Assembly (NCBI GenBank): GCA_030152425.1
Contig: JASLJP010000029.1
Coordinates: 1 to 12,117 of the forward strand
DNA: 12,117 nt
Source: Aquirhabdus sp.
GTDB taxonomy: Bacteria > Pseudomonadota > Gammaproteobacteria > Pseudomonadales > Moraxellaceae
Reading direction: 5' to 3'
Part shown: one piece after another, positions 5,827-12,117 of the stretch
Layout: each line of letters begins with the position of its first letter
Position numbering within the stretch: position 1 is the first letter of the stretch
Notes under the pieces: model-generated
Database searches by the model: none
Told to the model about the DNA's origin: nothing
The model's input: the letters and a program-made list of their open reading frames with translations, nothing else
Program-made: the position numbers and the translations under genes

Positions 5827-6030
5827 TTAGATTTCAAGGATCAGCGGCAACGCCATGCAGACCGCGCCGATCACGATCACCAGCAGGGTGTTGGGCACAA
5901 AGTAGGGATAGACCATCAGCGCCAGACCACTGTACTTGATGACGGGTCGTGCTTGCTTGCGGCCATAGATAAAATAGCCGATCCCGATCGAACTAAACAG
6001 CAGACCCCAGATGAGGGTGGCGATCGTCAT
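5827..6030 (-). CDS. Conserved small membrane protein, 67 residues
   Basis: Function unknown. The product has two predicted membrane helices: TLIWGLLFSSIGIGYFIYG (about 4-22), a short basic turn (RKQARPVIKY), then a long hydrophobic C-terminal half (SGLALMVYPYF...LLVIVIGAVCMALPLIL). The N-terminus should be outside or inside depending on the basic loop, which favours a cytoplasmic RKQAR turn. GGAG lies 8 bases before the ATG. I recall similar 65-70 residue proteins in Acinetobacter-type genomes, sometimes loosely labelled as an amino acid transport protein; two helices alone do not support a transport function. It follows the LOG gene by 57 bases on the same strand and is probably co-transcribed. 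Confidence 0.75.
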   Translation of the reverse strand: MTIATLIWGLLFSSIGIGYFIYGRKQARPVIKYSGLALMVYPYFVPNTLLVIVIGAVCMALPLILEI

Positions 6031-6087
6031 GGTGCATGCTCCGCGTATAGTCCTGGGTGGGAAGTCGCCCGCCGGGTGCTGCGGGTA

Positions 6088-6681
6088 TTAAGTCTCGGCC
6101 AGATCGAGGCGGGGCAGCGGCAGGATGCTTTGTAGCGTCTGCGGTTGGTCTGCCATACGATCCAGCAGGCAGTCGATGTCTTGCTCCACCATCATCAGCG
6201 CCTGATGGCGACTCGATACAAAGCCTTCATTACTGGCATGGGCCAGAAAGCCGAGCAGCCGATCATAGTAGCCAGCCACATTGAGCAGGGCGCACGGTTT
6301 GGCATGAAAGCCGAGCTGTGCCCACGTCCAGATCTCAAACAGCTCTTCCAGCGTGCCGATGCCGCCGGGCAGCGCGATAAAGCCATCGGCCCGTGTCGCC
6401 ATCAGCGTTTTGCGTTCATGCATCGAGCGGGTAATGTGGATCTCGCTCAAGCCCTGATGCATCACCTCGGGGATCTGCAGCCGTTCGGGAATCACCCCGA
6501 TCACATGCCCACCCTGCGCCAGCATCTCGTCCGCCAGTGCACCCATCACGCCGATATGCGCGCCGCCATAGACCAACGCGATCCCCCGCGCTGCCATCGC
6601 CCGTGCCAGACCTTGCGCGGCCTCGATATAGCGCGGATCGCGGCCTGCACTTGAACCACAATAGACGCAGATCGTTTTCAT
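6088..6681 (-). CDS. LOG-family protein (cytokinin riboside 5'-monophosphate phosphoribohydrolase type)
   Basis: A 197-residue TIGR00730/LOG-family enzyme. Members cleave N6-substituted or plain nucleoside 5'-monophosphates (AMP in several bacteria) to base and ribose 5-phosphate. The ATG at 6681 gives the typical start MKTICVYCGSS; an upstream GTG at 6705 has no Shine-Dalgarno. The Rossmann-like core includes LVYGGAHIGVMGALAD (37-51). The nucleotide-binding signature PGGIGTLEE (105-113) is complete, with the conserved MHERK (87-91) just before it. It sits between msrA (49 bases upstream) and the small membrane protein. It probably acts in nucleotide salvage; the real substrate cannot be read from sequence, and plant hormone production should not be assumed. 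Confidence 0.9.
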   Translation of the reverse strand: MKTICVYCGSSAGRDPRYIEAAQGLARAMAARGIALVYGGAHIGVMGALADEMLAQGGHVIGVIPERLQIPEVMHQGLSEIHITRSMHERKTLMATRADGFIALPGGIGTLEELFEIWTWAQLGFHAKPCALLNVAGYYDRLLGFLAHASNEGFVSSRHQALMMVEQDIDCLLDRMADQPQTLQSILPLPRLDLAET

Positions 6682-6730
6682 GGGATGCTCTGTAAAGTTA
6701 GACACTGCAGGCTATAGTGCGCCCTTAGTG

Positions 6731-7288
6731 TTACAGCGCGTTGTCGGCGAAGTATTTCTTCAGTTTCGACAGCTTGGGCGGAATCATAAAGCTGCAGTAG
6801 CCCTGTTCGGGATTACGGTTAAAGTAATCCTGATGATAGTCCTCTGCGCGATAGAAGATCGGCGCAGGCGACAGCTCGGTCACGACCTTGATGCCCTCTG
6901 CCTTCAACGCGGCGATCGTGGCTGCTGCGGTCTGCTGCTGGGCAGCGCTGGTGTAAAAGATCACCGAGCGGTACTGGCTGCCGATGTCATTGCCTTGACG
7001 GTCGAGGGTGGTCGGATCATGAGTGGCAAAAAAAATATCGAGGATGCGCGCGTAGCTGATCAGGCTGGGATCAAAGTCGATGGCCACGACCTCGGCATGA
7101 CCCGTAGCACCGCTACAGATCTGCTCATAGCTAGGACCGGGGCGGGCGCCGCCCGCATAGCCGGAGGCCACGTGCTGCACACCCCGTACGGCGCGAAACA
7201 CCGAGTCGGTACACCAGAAGCAGCCACCGCCAACGATCGCGCGTTCTAAGCCCGCTGTGGGTGGTTCGATGGGGGTAGTCGCGGCCAT
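6731..7288 (-). CDS. msrA: Peptide methionine (S)-S-oxide reductase MsrA
   Basis: A 185-residue methionine sulfoxide reductase A. It reduces the S-epimer of methionine sulfoxide in proteins and repairs oxidative damage. ATG at 7288 is preferred over ATG at 7303 because AGGGA then sits 6 bases upstream. The catalytic motif GGCFWC (21-26) has nucleophile Cys23. GYAGG (43-47), YEQICSGATGHAEVV (54-68), HDPTT (90-94) and the GNDIGSQYRS segment (99-108) are all as expected. Cys165 in GYCSFMIPP is a probable resolving cysteine. There is no MsrB domain and no signal peptide, so it is cytoplasmic. It follows folA by 89 bases and may have its own promoter there. Confidence 0.95.
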   Translation of the reverse strand: MAATTPIEPPTAGLERAIVGGGCFWCTDSVFRAVRGVQHVASGYAGGARPGPSYEQICSGATGHAEVVAIDFDPSLISYARILDIFFATHDPTTLDRQGNDIGSQYRSVIFYTSAAQQQTAAATIAALKAEGIKVVTELSPAPIFYRAEDYHQDYFNRNPEQGYCSFMIPPKLSKLKKYFADNAL

Positions 7289-7377
7289 GGCAAGTCCCTG
7301 CATAGGTGAGAGGTGGATATACGCCTTACGTTAGCATATTGCGTGTTGCTGCGATCAGAGTTTGCGTAGAGGCTGTG

Positions 7378-7929
7378 TTAAACCGCGCCAGATGCAGGCA
7401 GCGGATCGTTGAGTGCACGACGATAGGTGACAAAGCGGAACAGCACTTCGGTCTTTTCGTCCACCAGCGGCGGGCTATCATGGTCGTCGGCCACCCACGA
7501 GATCGGCAGATCCGGGTAGTGGGCATGACCGTGGACATCGAGCGCGACATGCGTGATCTCCAGACGATCCGCCAGCGGCAGGGTCAGGCTAAACAGCTCG
7601 CCACCACCGATGATGTAGACGGCCGATTGACCGCGCGCCACGGCATCCGCGGCGGCGCCCGTCAGTAGGTCGTCGAGCTGCTGTGCCACCTGCACACCGT
7701 CATGCTGCCAGTCGGGCTGACGCGTCAGCACCCAGTGGCTGCGATTCGGCAGTAGTCGACCCAGCGAGTCAAAGGTCTTGCGCCCCATGACGATCACACC
7801 GCCTTGGGTGATCTGTTTAAAGTGCTGCAGATCGGCGGGCAGATGCCAGGGCAATTGATTGTCCACGCCGATACAGTGTTTGTTGTCCATCGCCACCACG
7901 TGGACGATTTCGATGCCATTCCAGCTCAT
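7378..7929 (-). CDS. folA: Dihydrofolate reductase
   Basis: A 183-residue DHFR that reduces dihydrofolate to tetrahydrofolate with NADPH, the target of trimethoprim. The Met20-loop region reads IGVDNQLPWHLPADLQHFK, with the catalytic acid Asp33 (equivalent to E. coli Asp27). GRKTFDSLGRLLPNR (49-63) and IIGGGELF (106-113) bind NADPH. It is slightly longer than E. coli FolA (159), with added length around residues 84-102 (DDLLTGAAADAVARGQ). AAGGA lies 5 bases before the ATG. It begins 34 bases after thyA, whose reaction makes dihydrofolate, so the two enzymes form a functional pair. It looks chromosomal, not a mobile dfr cassette. Confidence 0.95.
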   Translation of the reverse strand: MSWNGIEIVHVVAMDNKHCIGVDNQLPWHLPADLQHFKQITQGGVIVMGRKTFDSLGRLLPNRSHWVLTRQPDWQHDGVQVAQQLDDLLTGAAADAVARGQSAVYIIGGGELFSLTLPLADRLEITHVALDVHGHAHYPDLPISWVADDHDSPPLVDEKTEVLFRFVTYRRALNDPLPASGAV

Positions 7930-7963
7930 AGCCTTCCTTGTCGTAGTGCTGCAGACCTGCGTT

Positions 7964-8806
7964 TTAGACCGCGACGGGTGCTTTGATCGCAGGGTGGTGC
8001 TGATAGTTCTCTAGGGTGATATCGGCGTATTCAAAGGCAAAAATATCTTTGATCTCGGGATTCAGCACCAGAGTGGGCAGCGGCAGCGGCTCACGGCTGA
8101 GCTGCAGCGCGGTTTGCTCGAAGTGATTGCTGTAGAGATGGCTGTCGCCGCCCGTCCAGATAAAGTCACCGACTGCAAGGTCACACACTTGGGCGATCAA
8201 ATGGGTCAGCAGCGCGTAGCTGGCGATGTTAAACGGCACACCGAGAAAGATGTCCGCACTGCGCTGATAGAGCTGGCACGACAGCTTGCCATTGGCCACG
8301 TAGAACTGAAACATGGTGTGGCAGGGGGGCAGCGCCACCTGACCGGCTTCCGGTGGATTCCAGCCGGAGATGATCAGCCGGCGTGAATCGGGATTGGTCT
8401 TGATCTCGTTGATCAGCCATGCGACTTGGTCAAAGCCGTCTTTGGCATAGCGGCCATCCGGTAGCTTGGTCGCGCCAAAGTTGCGCCATTGGTGGCCATA
8501 GACTGGCCCCAGATCGTTGGGCTGGCGACCAAAGCGGGCGCACTGTTCAGGCGTCGCCCATTCGTCCCAGATCGATACGCCGTTTTCTTTCAGATACTCG
8601 ATATTGGTATCGCCCTTTAAAAACCACAGCAGCTCGACCGCCACCGATTTAAAGTGCACGCGTTTGGTGGTCAGGATCGGAAAGCCTTTTTGCAGGTCAA
8701 AGCGCATCTGATAGCCGAACACCGAGCGCGTACCGGTGCCGGTGCGGTCGGTTTTGTCTGCGCCATGTTCCAAGACATGACGCATCAGGTCGAGGTAGTT
8801 GTTCAT
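7964..8806 (-). CDS. thyA: Thymidylate synthase ThyA
   Basis: A 280-residue ThyA that methylates dUMP to dTMP using methylene-tetrahydrofolate and releases dihydrofolate for FolA. DRTGTGTRSVFG (20-31) includes the phosphate-binding Arg. The active-site cysteine is Cys162 in LPPCHTMFQFYV (E. coli Cys146). RRLIISGWNP (142-151), QRSADIFLGVPFNIASYALL (181-200) and the DSHLYSNH dUMP-binding segment (221-228) are intact. It is 16 residues longer than E. coli ThyA, within the region 90-125, as in several other genera. The ATG overlaps the lgt stop as ATGA, so translation is coupled. Confidence 0.97.
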   Translation of the reverse strand: MNNYLDLMRHVLEHGADKTDRTGTGTRSVFGYQMRFDLQKGFPILTTKRVHFKSVAVELLWFLKGDTNIEYLKENGVSIWDEWATPEQCARFGRQPNDLGPVYGHQWRNFGATKLPDGRYAKDGFDQVAWLINEIKTNPDSRRLIISGWNPPEAGQVALPPCHTMFQFYVANGKLSCQLYQRSADIFLGVPFNIASYALLTHLIAQVCDLAVGDFIWTGGDSHLYSNHFEQTALQLSREPLPLPTLVLNPEIKDIFAFEYADITLENYQHHPAIKAPVAV

Positions 8807-9654
8807 GCCTGTTTTTCCTGTTTGTTCAAGTCCGCGTTGCCCTGCACCGATTTGCTGCCCCAGTCATAGATATTGCGACGGTAGGCGTAGATGAACAGCA
8901 GCGCACCGATCACCAGCATCGGCACAGTCAGCAGTTGGCCTTTGCTCATCCAACCAAACCACAGGTGTTGGTCAAAGTCGGGTTCACGGAAGAATTCGAT
9001 GCCGAAACGCGCCACACCATAGCCTAGCAAAAACAGCGCCGAGACCGCCATGCGTGGCCGGGGTTTCAGTGAAAAAATCCACAAGGCCAAGAACAGCAGC
9101 AGGCCCTCAAAGGTGGCTTCATAGAGCTGCGAAGGGTGGCGCAGCACATCACCGCCGCTGGGAAATTTCATCGCCAAGGCAAAGCTTTGATCGACGACTG
9201 GACGCCCCCACAGTTCATCATTGATGAAGTTGCCGATCCGGCCAAACATCAAGCCGGTCGGGACGCACGGCGCAATGAAATCCAGTGTTTGAAACGCGGT
9301 TTTCTTGTATTTGCGGGCAAAGATCACCATCGCCAGCATCACGCCGATAAAGCCACCATGAAAGCTCATGCCGCCTTGCCAGACCTTAAACAGCATCAGA
9401 GGATTGGCGATCAAGACGTCGAATTGATAGAACACCATATAGCCGATGCGGCCACCCAGAATCACCCCCAACGCCCCGTAGAACACCAAGTCGGCGACAT
9501 GCTCAGGGGTCCAGCCACGCTCATTTTGCCGCGTGCGGTATAGCGCCAGACCATAGGCCGCGCCAAAGGCAAGCAGGTACATGATGCCGTACCAATGGAT
9601 TTTGATCGGGCCGAGCGCGAGCGCGACGGGGTCGAGGTGCGGGTAGGTCAGCAT
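8803..9654 (-). CDS. lgt: Phosphatidylglycerol-prolipoprotein diacylglyceryl transferase
   Basis: A 283-residue polytopic inner-membrane enzyme. It moves diacylglycerol from phosphatidylglycerol to the lipobox cysteine of prolipoproteins, the first step of lipoprotein maturation. About seven membrane helices are visible, starting with IHWYGIMYLLAFGAAYGLALY. The essential His lies in GGMSFHGG (His99; E. coli His103). The Lgt signature GRIGNFINDELWGR is at 138-151. VARFGIEFFREPD near 214-226 is also conserved. The C-terminal tail (SKSVQGNADLNKQEKQA) is polar. No strong Shine-Dalgarno is seen before the ATG. First gene of the lgt-thyA-folA run; the patatin lipoprotein in this window is one likely client. 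Confidence 0.97.
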   Translation of the reverse strand: MLTYPHLDPVALALGPIKIHWYGIMYLLAFGAAYGLALYRTRQNERGWTPEHVADLVFYGALGVILGGRIGYMVFYQFDVLIANPLMLFKVWQGGMSFHGGFIGVMLAMVIFARKYKKTAFQTLDFIAPCVPTGLMFGRIGNFINDELWGRPVVDQSFALAMKFPSGGDVLRHPSQLYEATFEGLLLFLALWIFSLKPRPRMAVSALFLLGYGVARFGIEFFREPDFDQHLWFGWMSKGQLLTVPMLVIGALLFIYAYRRNIYDWGSKSVQGNADLNKQEKQA

Positions 9655-9793
9655 GGACAGCTCATTGTATCTGGTTCAAAGTTACGGCATTCTAACGCAT
9701 TGTGAATGACATTTTGCGCGCTTTCGTTTGTGTTGAGTTGCGCGTGTGGTCGTACGTTGTTTTGCGTTGCCTGTTTAGGTTGAGTGGATCGAT

Positions 9794-10549
9794 ATGTGTA
9801 TATTGGCGTTAGCGTGGCAAGTGATCCCGGATCGGCCGTTGATCTTGATCGGCAATCGGGATGAGTTTTTCCACCGCGATGCCGCTGCCTTGGCCGAATG
9901 GCCGGATAGCCCGATCATCGCCGGGCGCGATCTACAGTCGGGTGGGGCGTGGCTCGGCATCACGCGTAGCGGACGCTGGGCGGTCATCACCAACTATCGT
10001 GAGGGCAAAGCCCCCGCAAGCGATGCTCCGACGCGCGGCGCACTGGTCGCCGACTATCTGACCGGTCGCACATCTCCCCTCGCCTATCTGCAGGCCATCG
10101 ATCAGGAGCGCTATGCGGGCTTTAACCTCATCGTCGGCACACTGCATGAGGCTGCGATCTTGGGCAACCGTGGCACCCCGGCACAGCTACTGGCGCCCGG
10201 TATCCATACCCTGAGCAATGCGCTACTCGACACGCCGTGGCCCAAGACCCGACGCCTGTCGACCTGCTTTAGCACCTTGGATCTGGCTGGCGATGACGCC
10301 GTGCTCGTGCAGTCCGGCTTGGCGCTGCTCGGCGATGCCACGCCAGCACCCGATGACGAACTGCCAGAGACCGGCATCAGCCCCGAGATGGAAAAAATGC
10401 TGTCTTCGATCCGCATCGATAGTCCGGTGTACGGTACGCGCGTATCCAGCGTGTTGCTGCTGACGGATCAGGGCTATCTGTTTGCCGAAAAAACACTGCG
10501 GCCGGTCGAAGGCGAGTACGTCGAACTCACGGGCGCGTGGCAGCCTTAG
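9794..10549 (+). CDS. NRDE (TANGO2) family protein
   Basis: A 251-residue NRDE/TANGO2-family protein. The family is named for the motif NRDEFF, seen here at 21-26, right after the N-terminal MCILALAW. Removal of Met1 would expose Cys2, as in N-terminal nucleophile-type folds, but an enzymatic activity is not firmly established. Eukaryotic TANGO2 has been linked to haem handling and lipid/CoA metabolism. Other family segments are present: GGAWLGITRSGRWAVITNYRE (50-70), TRGALVADYL, YAGFNLIVGT, GIHTLSNALLDTPWPKTRR and the C-terminal YGTRVSSVLLL (the Thr/Ser end found in this family). No signal peptide, so cytoplasmic. GAGTGG provides a modest Shine-Dalgarno. It overlaps the end of rdgB tail-to-tail by 4 bases. 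Confidence 0.88.
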   Translation: MCILALAWQVIPDRPLILIGNRDEFFHRDAAALAEWPDSPIIAGRDLQSGGAWLGITRSGRWAVITNYREGKAPASDAPTRGALVADYLTGRTSPLAYLQAIDQERYAGFNLIVGTLHEAAILGNRGTPAQLLAPGIHTLSNALLDTPWPKTRRLSTCFSTLDLAGDDAVLVQSGLALLGDATPAPDDELPETGISPEMEKMLSSIRIDSPVYGTRVSSVLLLTDQGYLFAEKTLRPVEGEYVELTGAWQP

Positions 10550-11166
10550 CCGCTGGTTTGTAGCGCCTGCTGAAACTGTGCCATGGCCAGCCCCCGATGG
10601 CTGATTTTGTTTTTCTCGGCCTTGTCCAGTTCTGCGCTGGTTTTGCCGATACTGGGCAACCAAAACAGCGGATCATAGCCAAAGCCCCCCGTCCCGCGCA
10701 CCTCGGCCAAAATCTCGCCATGCCAGATGCCTTGCCAGATCATGGGCAGCGGGTCATCGGCGTGGCGCACGAGTGCCAGCACGCAGACAAACATGCCTGC
10801 AATGGGCTGATCGCCACGCAAGGGTTTGAGGTGGTCGAGTAGCGTCTGATTGTTCAGCGCATCATTGCCATGCTCACCGCCAAAGCGCGCCGAGTAGATT
10901 CCCGGTGCACCGCCCAAGATGGGCACACACAATCCCGAATCATCCGCCAGGGCGGCATGTCCCGACAGCCGCGCCGCATGGCGGGCTTTGATCAACGCAT
11001 TTTCGACAAAGCTGAGGCCGTCTTCGATGGCGTCTGGAATGCCCAGACTGCTTTGCGGGATGACCGCGATGGGCAGGTTTGCAGCCGCAAACAGGCCATG
11101 AAATTCTTTGATTTTGCCGGCGTTATTACTGGCGAGGACGAGGGTGTTGGACGGCAGGGTCAGCAT
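10546..11166 (-). CDS. rdgB: XTP/dITP diphosphatase (non-canonical purine NTP pyrophosphatase)
   Basis: A 206-residue RdgB/HAM1 (Ham1p-like) enzyme. It hydrolyses XTP, dITP and ITP to monophosphates and keeps deaminated purines out of DNA and RNA. LASNNAGKIKEF (11-22) is the N-terminal substrate-binding motif. ADDSGLCV (74-81) holds the catalytic aspartates. PGIYSARFGG (88-97), GTGGFGYDPLF (158-168) and AELDKAEKNKISHRG (178-192) are all intact. Length matches the family (about 197-205). No clear Shine-Dalgarno, but an extended -10 (TGCTATACT, 11213-11205) lies about 39 bases upstream. It may also receive read-through from the ferritin-like gene 101 bases upstream. Confidence 0.95.
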   Translation of the reverse strand: MLTLPSNTLVLASNNAGKIKEFHGLFAAANLPIAVIPQSSLGIPDAIEDGLSFVENALIKARHAARLSGHAALADDSGLCVPILGGAPGIYSARFGGEHGNDALNNQTLLDHLKPLRGDQPIAGMFVCVLALVRHADDPLPMIWQGIWHGEILAEVRGTGGFGYDPLFWLPSIGKTSAELDKAEKNKISHRGLAMAQFQQALQTSG

Positions 11167-11204
11167 GAGTAGGGGTCGACGGTCAGGCAGGCTAGATGGC
11201 AGTC

Positions 11205-11213
11205 AGTATAGCA
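11205..11213 (-). promoter_or_regulatory. Extended -10 promoter of rdgB
   Basis: On the minus strand TGCTATACT fits the extended -10 pattern TGnTATAAT with one mismatch. No -35 hexamer is visible 16-18 bases upstream, which is usual for extended -10 promoters. A perfect 16-base palindrome (11217-11232) lies directly upstream. Confidence 0.5.
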
Positions 11214-11216
11214 TTT

Positions 11217-11254
11217 GCAGCGTGCACGCTGCGCCAGCCCGAGGGCATGGCGCA
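11217..11254 (-). terminator. Overlapping inverted repeats after the ferritin-like gene
   Basis: Two structures share three bases. The first is a hairpin of TGCGCCA with TGGCGCA (11230-11236 and 11248-11254), extended by an inner GCC/GGC around a CGAG loop. The second is a perfect 16-base palindrome, GCAGCGTGCACGCTGC (11217-11232). They begin 14 bases past the ferritin-like stop codon. There is no T-run, so termination would be weak or Rho-assisted. The palindrome abuts the rdgB -10 and could be an operator instead. Confidence 0.35.
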
Positions 11255-11267
11255 GGCGCAGGGCAGC

Positions 11268-11711
11268 TTATTTTTTAACGGGTGGGGTTTTGGCTTTGGG
11301 GGCTGCAGCAGGCGCTTTTGGCGCAGCTTTGCTGGCGGGTGCTGGTTTTGCAGCAGCTTTGGCTGCGGGCTTGGCCGCTGGTTTAGGCTTCGGCGGTTCT
11401 TCTTCACCTTCCGAGTCTTCTTCGATCTTGAGAATGTTTTTCGGGTCGGTAAACAGGTAGGTGCGCAGGTGCTCATCCAGCACTTTGTCGCGGCGACGAA
11501 TCCATTCCAGCACCATAGCGGCATGCTCTTTTTCTTCGTCGGCATTGTGCTGCATGATCTCCCGCAGCTCTTTGTTTTTGGTGGCGGCAGCGCGCTGGGC
11601 ATACCAGTCGACTGCTTCAAATTCTTCCATCAGGGATTCGATGGCGCGGTGCATATCGCGTACGTCGTCGGACAGTTCTTCCGTGGGCTCGTGATAACCT
11701 GCGTGGGACAT
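11268..11711 (-). CDS. Encapsulated-ferritin (EncFtn)-type protein with a Lys/Ala/Pro-rich C-terminal tail
   Basis: A 147-residue protein. AAGGAG lies 8 bases before the ATG. Residues 1-90 match the EncFtn family, two-helix ferritin-like proteins that dimerise to form one di-iron ferroxidase centre and are normally cargo of encapsulin shells. MHRAIESLMEEFEAVDWYAQR (20-40) and HNADEEKEHAAMVLEWIRR (55-73) correspond to the two helices. Glu30, Glu60 and His63 align with the Rhodospirillum rubrum ferroxidase ligands (Glu32, Glu62, His65), and Glu29 and Glu32 with its entry-site glutamates. DEHLRTYLFTD (79-89) is also typical. An acidic segment follows (97-105). Residues 106-147 are 16 Ala, 12 Pro and 11 Lys plus only Ser, Thr and Val, resembling histone H1 tails. 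No LTVGSLRR-like encapsulin targeting peptide is visible and no encapsulin gene lies nearby. Iron oxidation is likely; the role of the tail is open. Confidence 0.85.
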   Translation of the reverse strand: MSHAGYHEPTEELSDDVRDMHRAIESLMEEFEAVDWYAQRAAATKNKELREIMQHNADEEKEHAAMVLEWIRRRDKVLDEHLRTYLFTDPKNILKIEEDSEGEEEPPKPKPAAKPAAKAAAKPAPASKAAPKAPAAAPKAKTPPVKK

Positions 11712-11906
11712 GATGCTACTCCTTGGCGTTTACGTGTTTGTTATAAGTTGGCGACAGGATAAGAGAGTGATAGCGTGATCGATGTGACCAGCCTATCTTA
11801 AGCAGCAGATGCTTTTTTGTACCAGAGGGCTTTGTATTTGATGTGTAATAGGTTGCAGGGATGGATGTCGTAGCTGGCGCGCGCTGCACGGCCATGGTTC
11901 AGTTAT

Positions 11907-11932
11907 AAAAAAAGCCCGACTGATCGGGCTTT
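11907..11932 (-). terminator. Rho-independent terminator after the Sel1-repeat gene
   Basis: AAAGCCCGA (11911-11919) and TCGGGCTTT (11924-11932) form a 9-bp stem with a 4-base loop. On the minus strand a run of seven T (11913-11907) follows. It lies 16 bases past the stop codon of the minus-strand gene at the right edge. Confidence 0.9.
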
Positions 11933-11948
11933 AAGATGCGGGTCAAAC

Positions 11949-12117
11949 TCAGTTGTTGACGTTGTCGTCGGATTGAATCCAGCGATCAGCACGGTTTTTG
12001 GCGTTTTGGATGTCTTGCGGTGACAGGTTGGCTGCCAGCGTGCGGATCTTGCCTTGTGCCTTGTCTTTGATGCGCGCATCAAGCATGCCATCGCGTGCAG
12101 ACAGGTCATACCATTGG
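11949..12117 (-). CDS. Sel1-repeat protein, C-terminal 55 residues only
   Basis: An open reading frame enters from the right edge and ends at TGA (11951-11949). The visible end contains QWYDLSARDGMLDARIKDKA and then LSPQDIQNAKNRADRWIQSD. This is the usual ending of Sel1-like TPR proteins: a last repeat with WY.LA...G, followed by a capping helix of the MTPAQIAEAQRLAREW type. Sel1 proteins are helical-repeat scaffolds for protein-protein contacts, often periplasmic. The start, signal peptide and number of repeats are outside the window. A terminator follows 16 bases downstream, so it does not appear to be co-transcribed with the ferritin-like gene. Confidence 0.7.
   Translation of the reverse strand, partial: QWYDLSARDGMLDARIKDKAQGKIRTLAANLSPQDIQNAKNRADRWIQSDDNVNN

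Noticed and set aside
6088..6681. LOG gene as a plant-hormone or lysine decarboxylase gene
   Set aside because: The PGGxGTxxE motif defines phosphoribohydrolases (old annotations called them lysine decarboxylases). No isopentenyltransferase is adjacent to suggest cytokinin production.
6680..7249. Plus-strand frame of 189 codons opposite msrA
   Set aside because: The minus strand holds a complete MsrA with GGCFWC and other motifs, so this frame is a shadow.
7378..7929. folA as a mobile trimethoprim-resistance dfr cassette
   Set aside because: It sits in a tight lgt-thyA-folA chromosomal run with matching base use and no attC site or integrase nearby.
11196..11762. Plus-strand frame of 188 codons opposite the ferritin-like gene
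   Set aside because: It is Phe/Gly/Leu-rich only because it is antisense to Lys/Ala/Pro codons. The minus strand encodes a clear EncFtn core with a good Shine-Dalgarno.
11712..11906. Region between the ferritin-like gene and the terminator searched for a tRNA, small RNA or encapsulin remnant
   Set aside because: No cloverleaf, no coding frame with a ribosome site and no shell-protein motif could be recognised. Only an AT-rich stretch with possible but unconvincing -10 boxes is present.

Overview
The window looks like a moderately GC-rich Gram-negative bacterial chromosome, most likely a gammaproteobacterium. The lgt-thyA-folA order, the acyltransferase type, and a small two-helix membrane protein beside a LOG gene all recall Moraxellaceae (Acinetobacter relatives). 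The base composition is far richer in GC than Acinetobacter itself. The taxonomic guess is from memory, not from a search. The window is densely coded. I see no rRNA, tRNA, CRISPR array, insertion sequence or prophage.

Left part (1-5805): an iron-linked region. The 5' part of an apbE gene (FAD:protein FMN transferase) runs off the left edge on the minus strand. Facing away from it on the plus strand is an exported DUF4198-like protein. One Fur-box-like sequence lies between them and overlaps candidate promoters in both directions. A phospholipid/glycerol acyltransferase and a patatin-family lipoprotein follow on the plus strand. After a terminator comes a tonB-exbB-exbD operon. Its promoter carries the same Fur-type element (15 identical bases plus a near-identical TTATC end) between a -35-like box and a perfect TATAAT. 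A second palindrome of the kind bound by Zur lies further upstream. Together these parts suggest an iron-starvation response: energised outer-membrane uptake (TonB/ExbB/ExbD) plus periplasmic flavinylation (ApbE with its DUF4198 neighbour).

Middle part (5806-9654): minus-strand housekeeping genes. Read in the direction of transcription they are lgt, thyA (overlapping lgt by ATGA), folA, msrA, a LOG-family phosphoribohydrolase, and a 67-residue membrane protein. The last converges on exbD across a strong terminator. lgt-thyA-folA is a clear operon: lipoprotein diacylglyceryl transfer, then the coupled folate and dTMP enzymes.

Right part (9655-12117): a TANGO2/NRDE-family gene on the plus strand overlaps tail-to-tail with rdgB (XTP/dITP pyrophosphatase) on the minus strand. 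Upstream of rdgB lies the most unusual gene here: an encapsulated-ferritin (EncFtn) type protein with all recognisable iron ligands. Its C-terminus is a 42-residue Lys/Ala/Pro-only-type tail, like histone H1, in place of a recognisable encapsulin targeting peptide. No encapsulin gene is visible in the window. The last feature is the 3' end of a Sel1-repeat protein gene with its own terminator.
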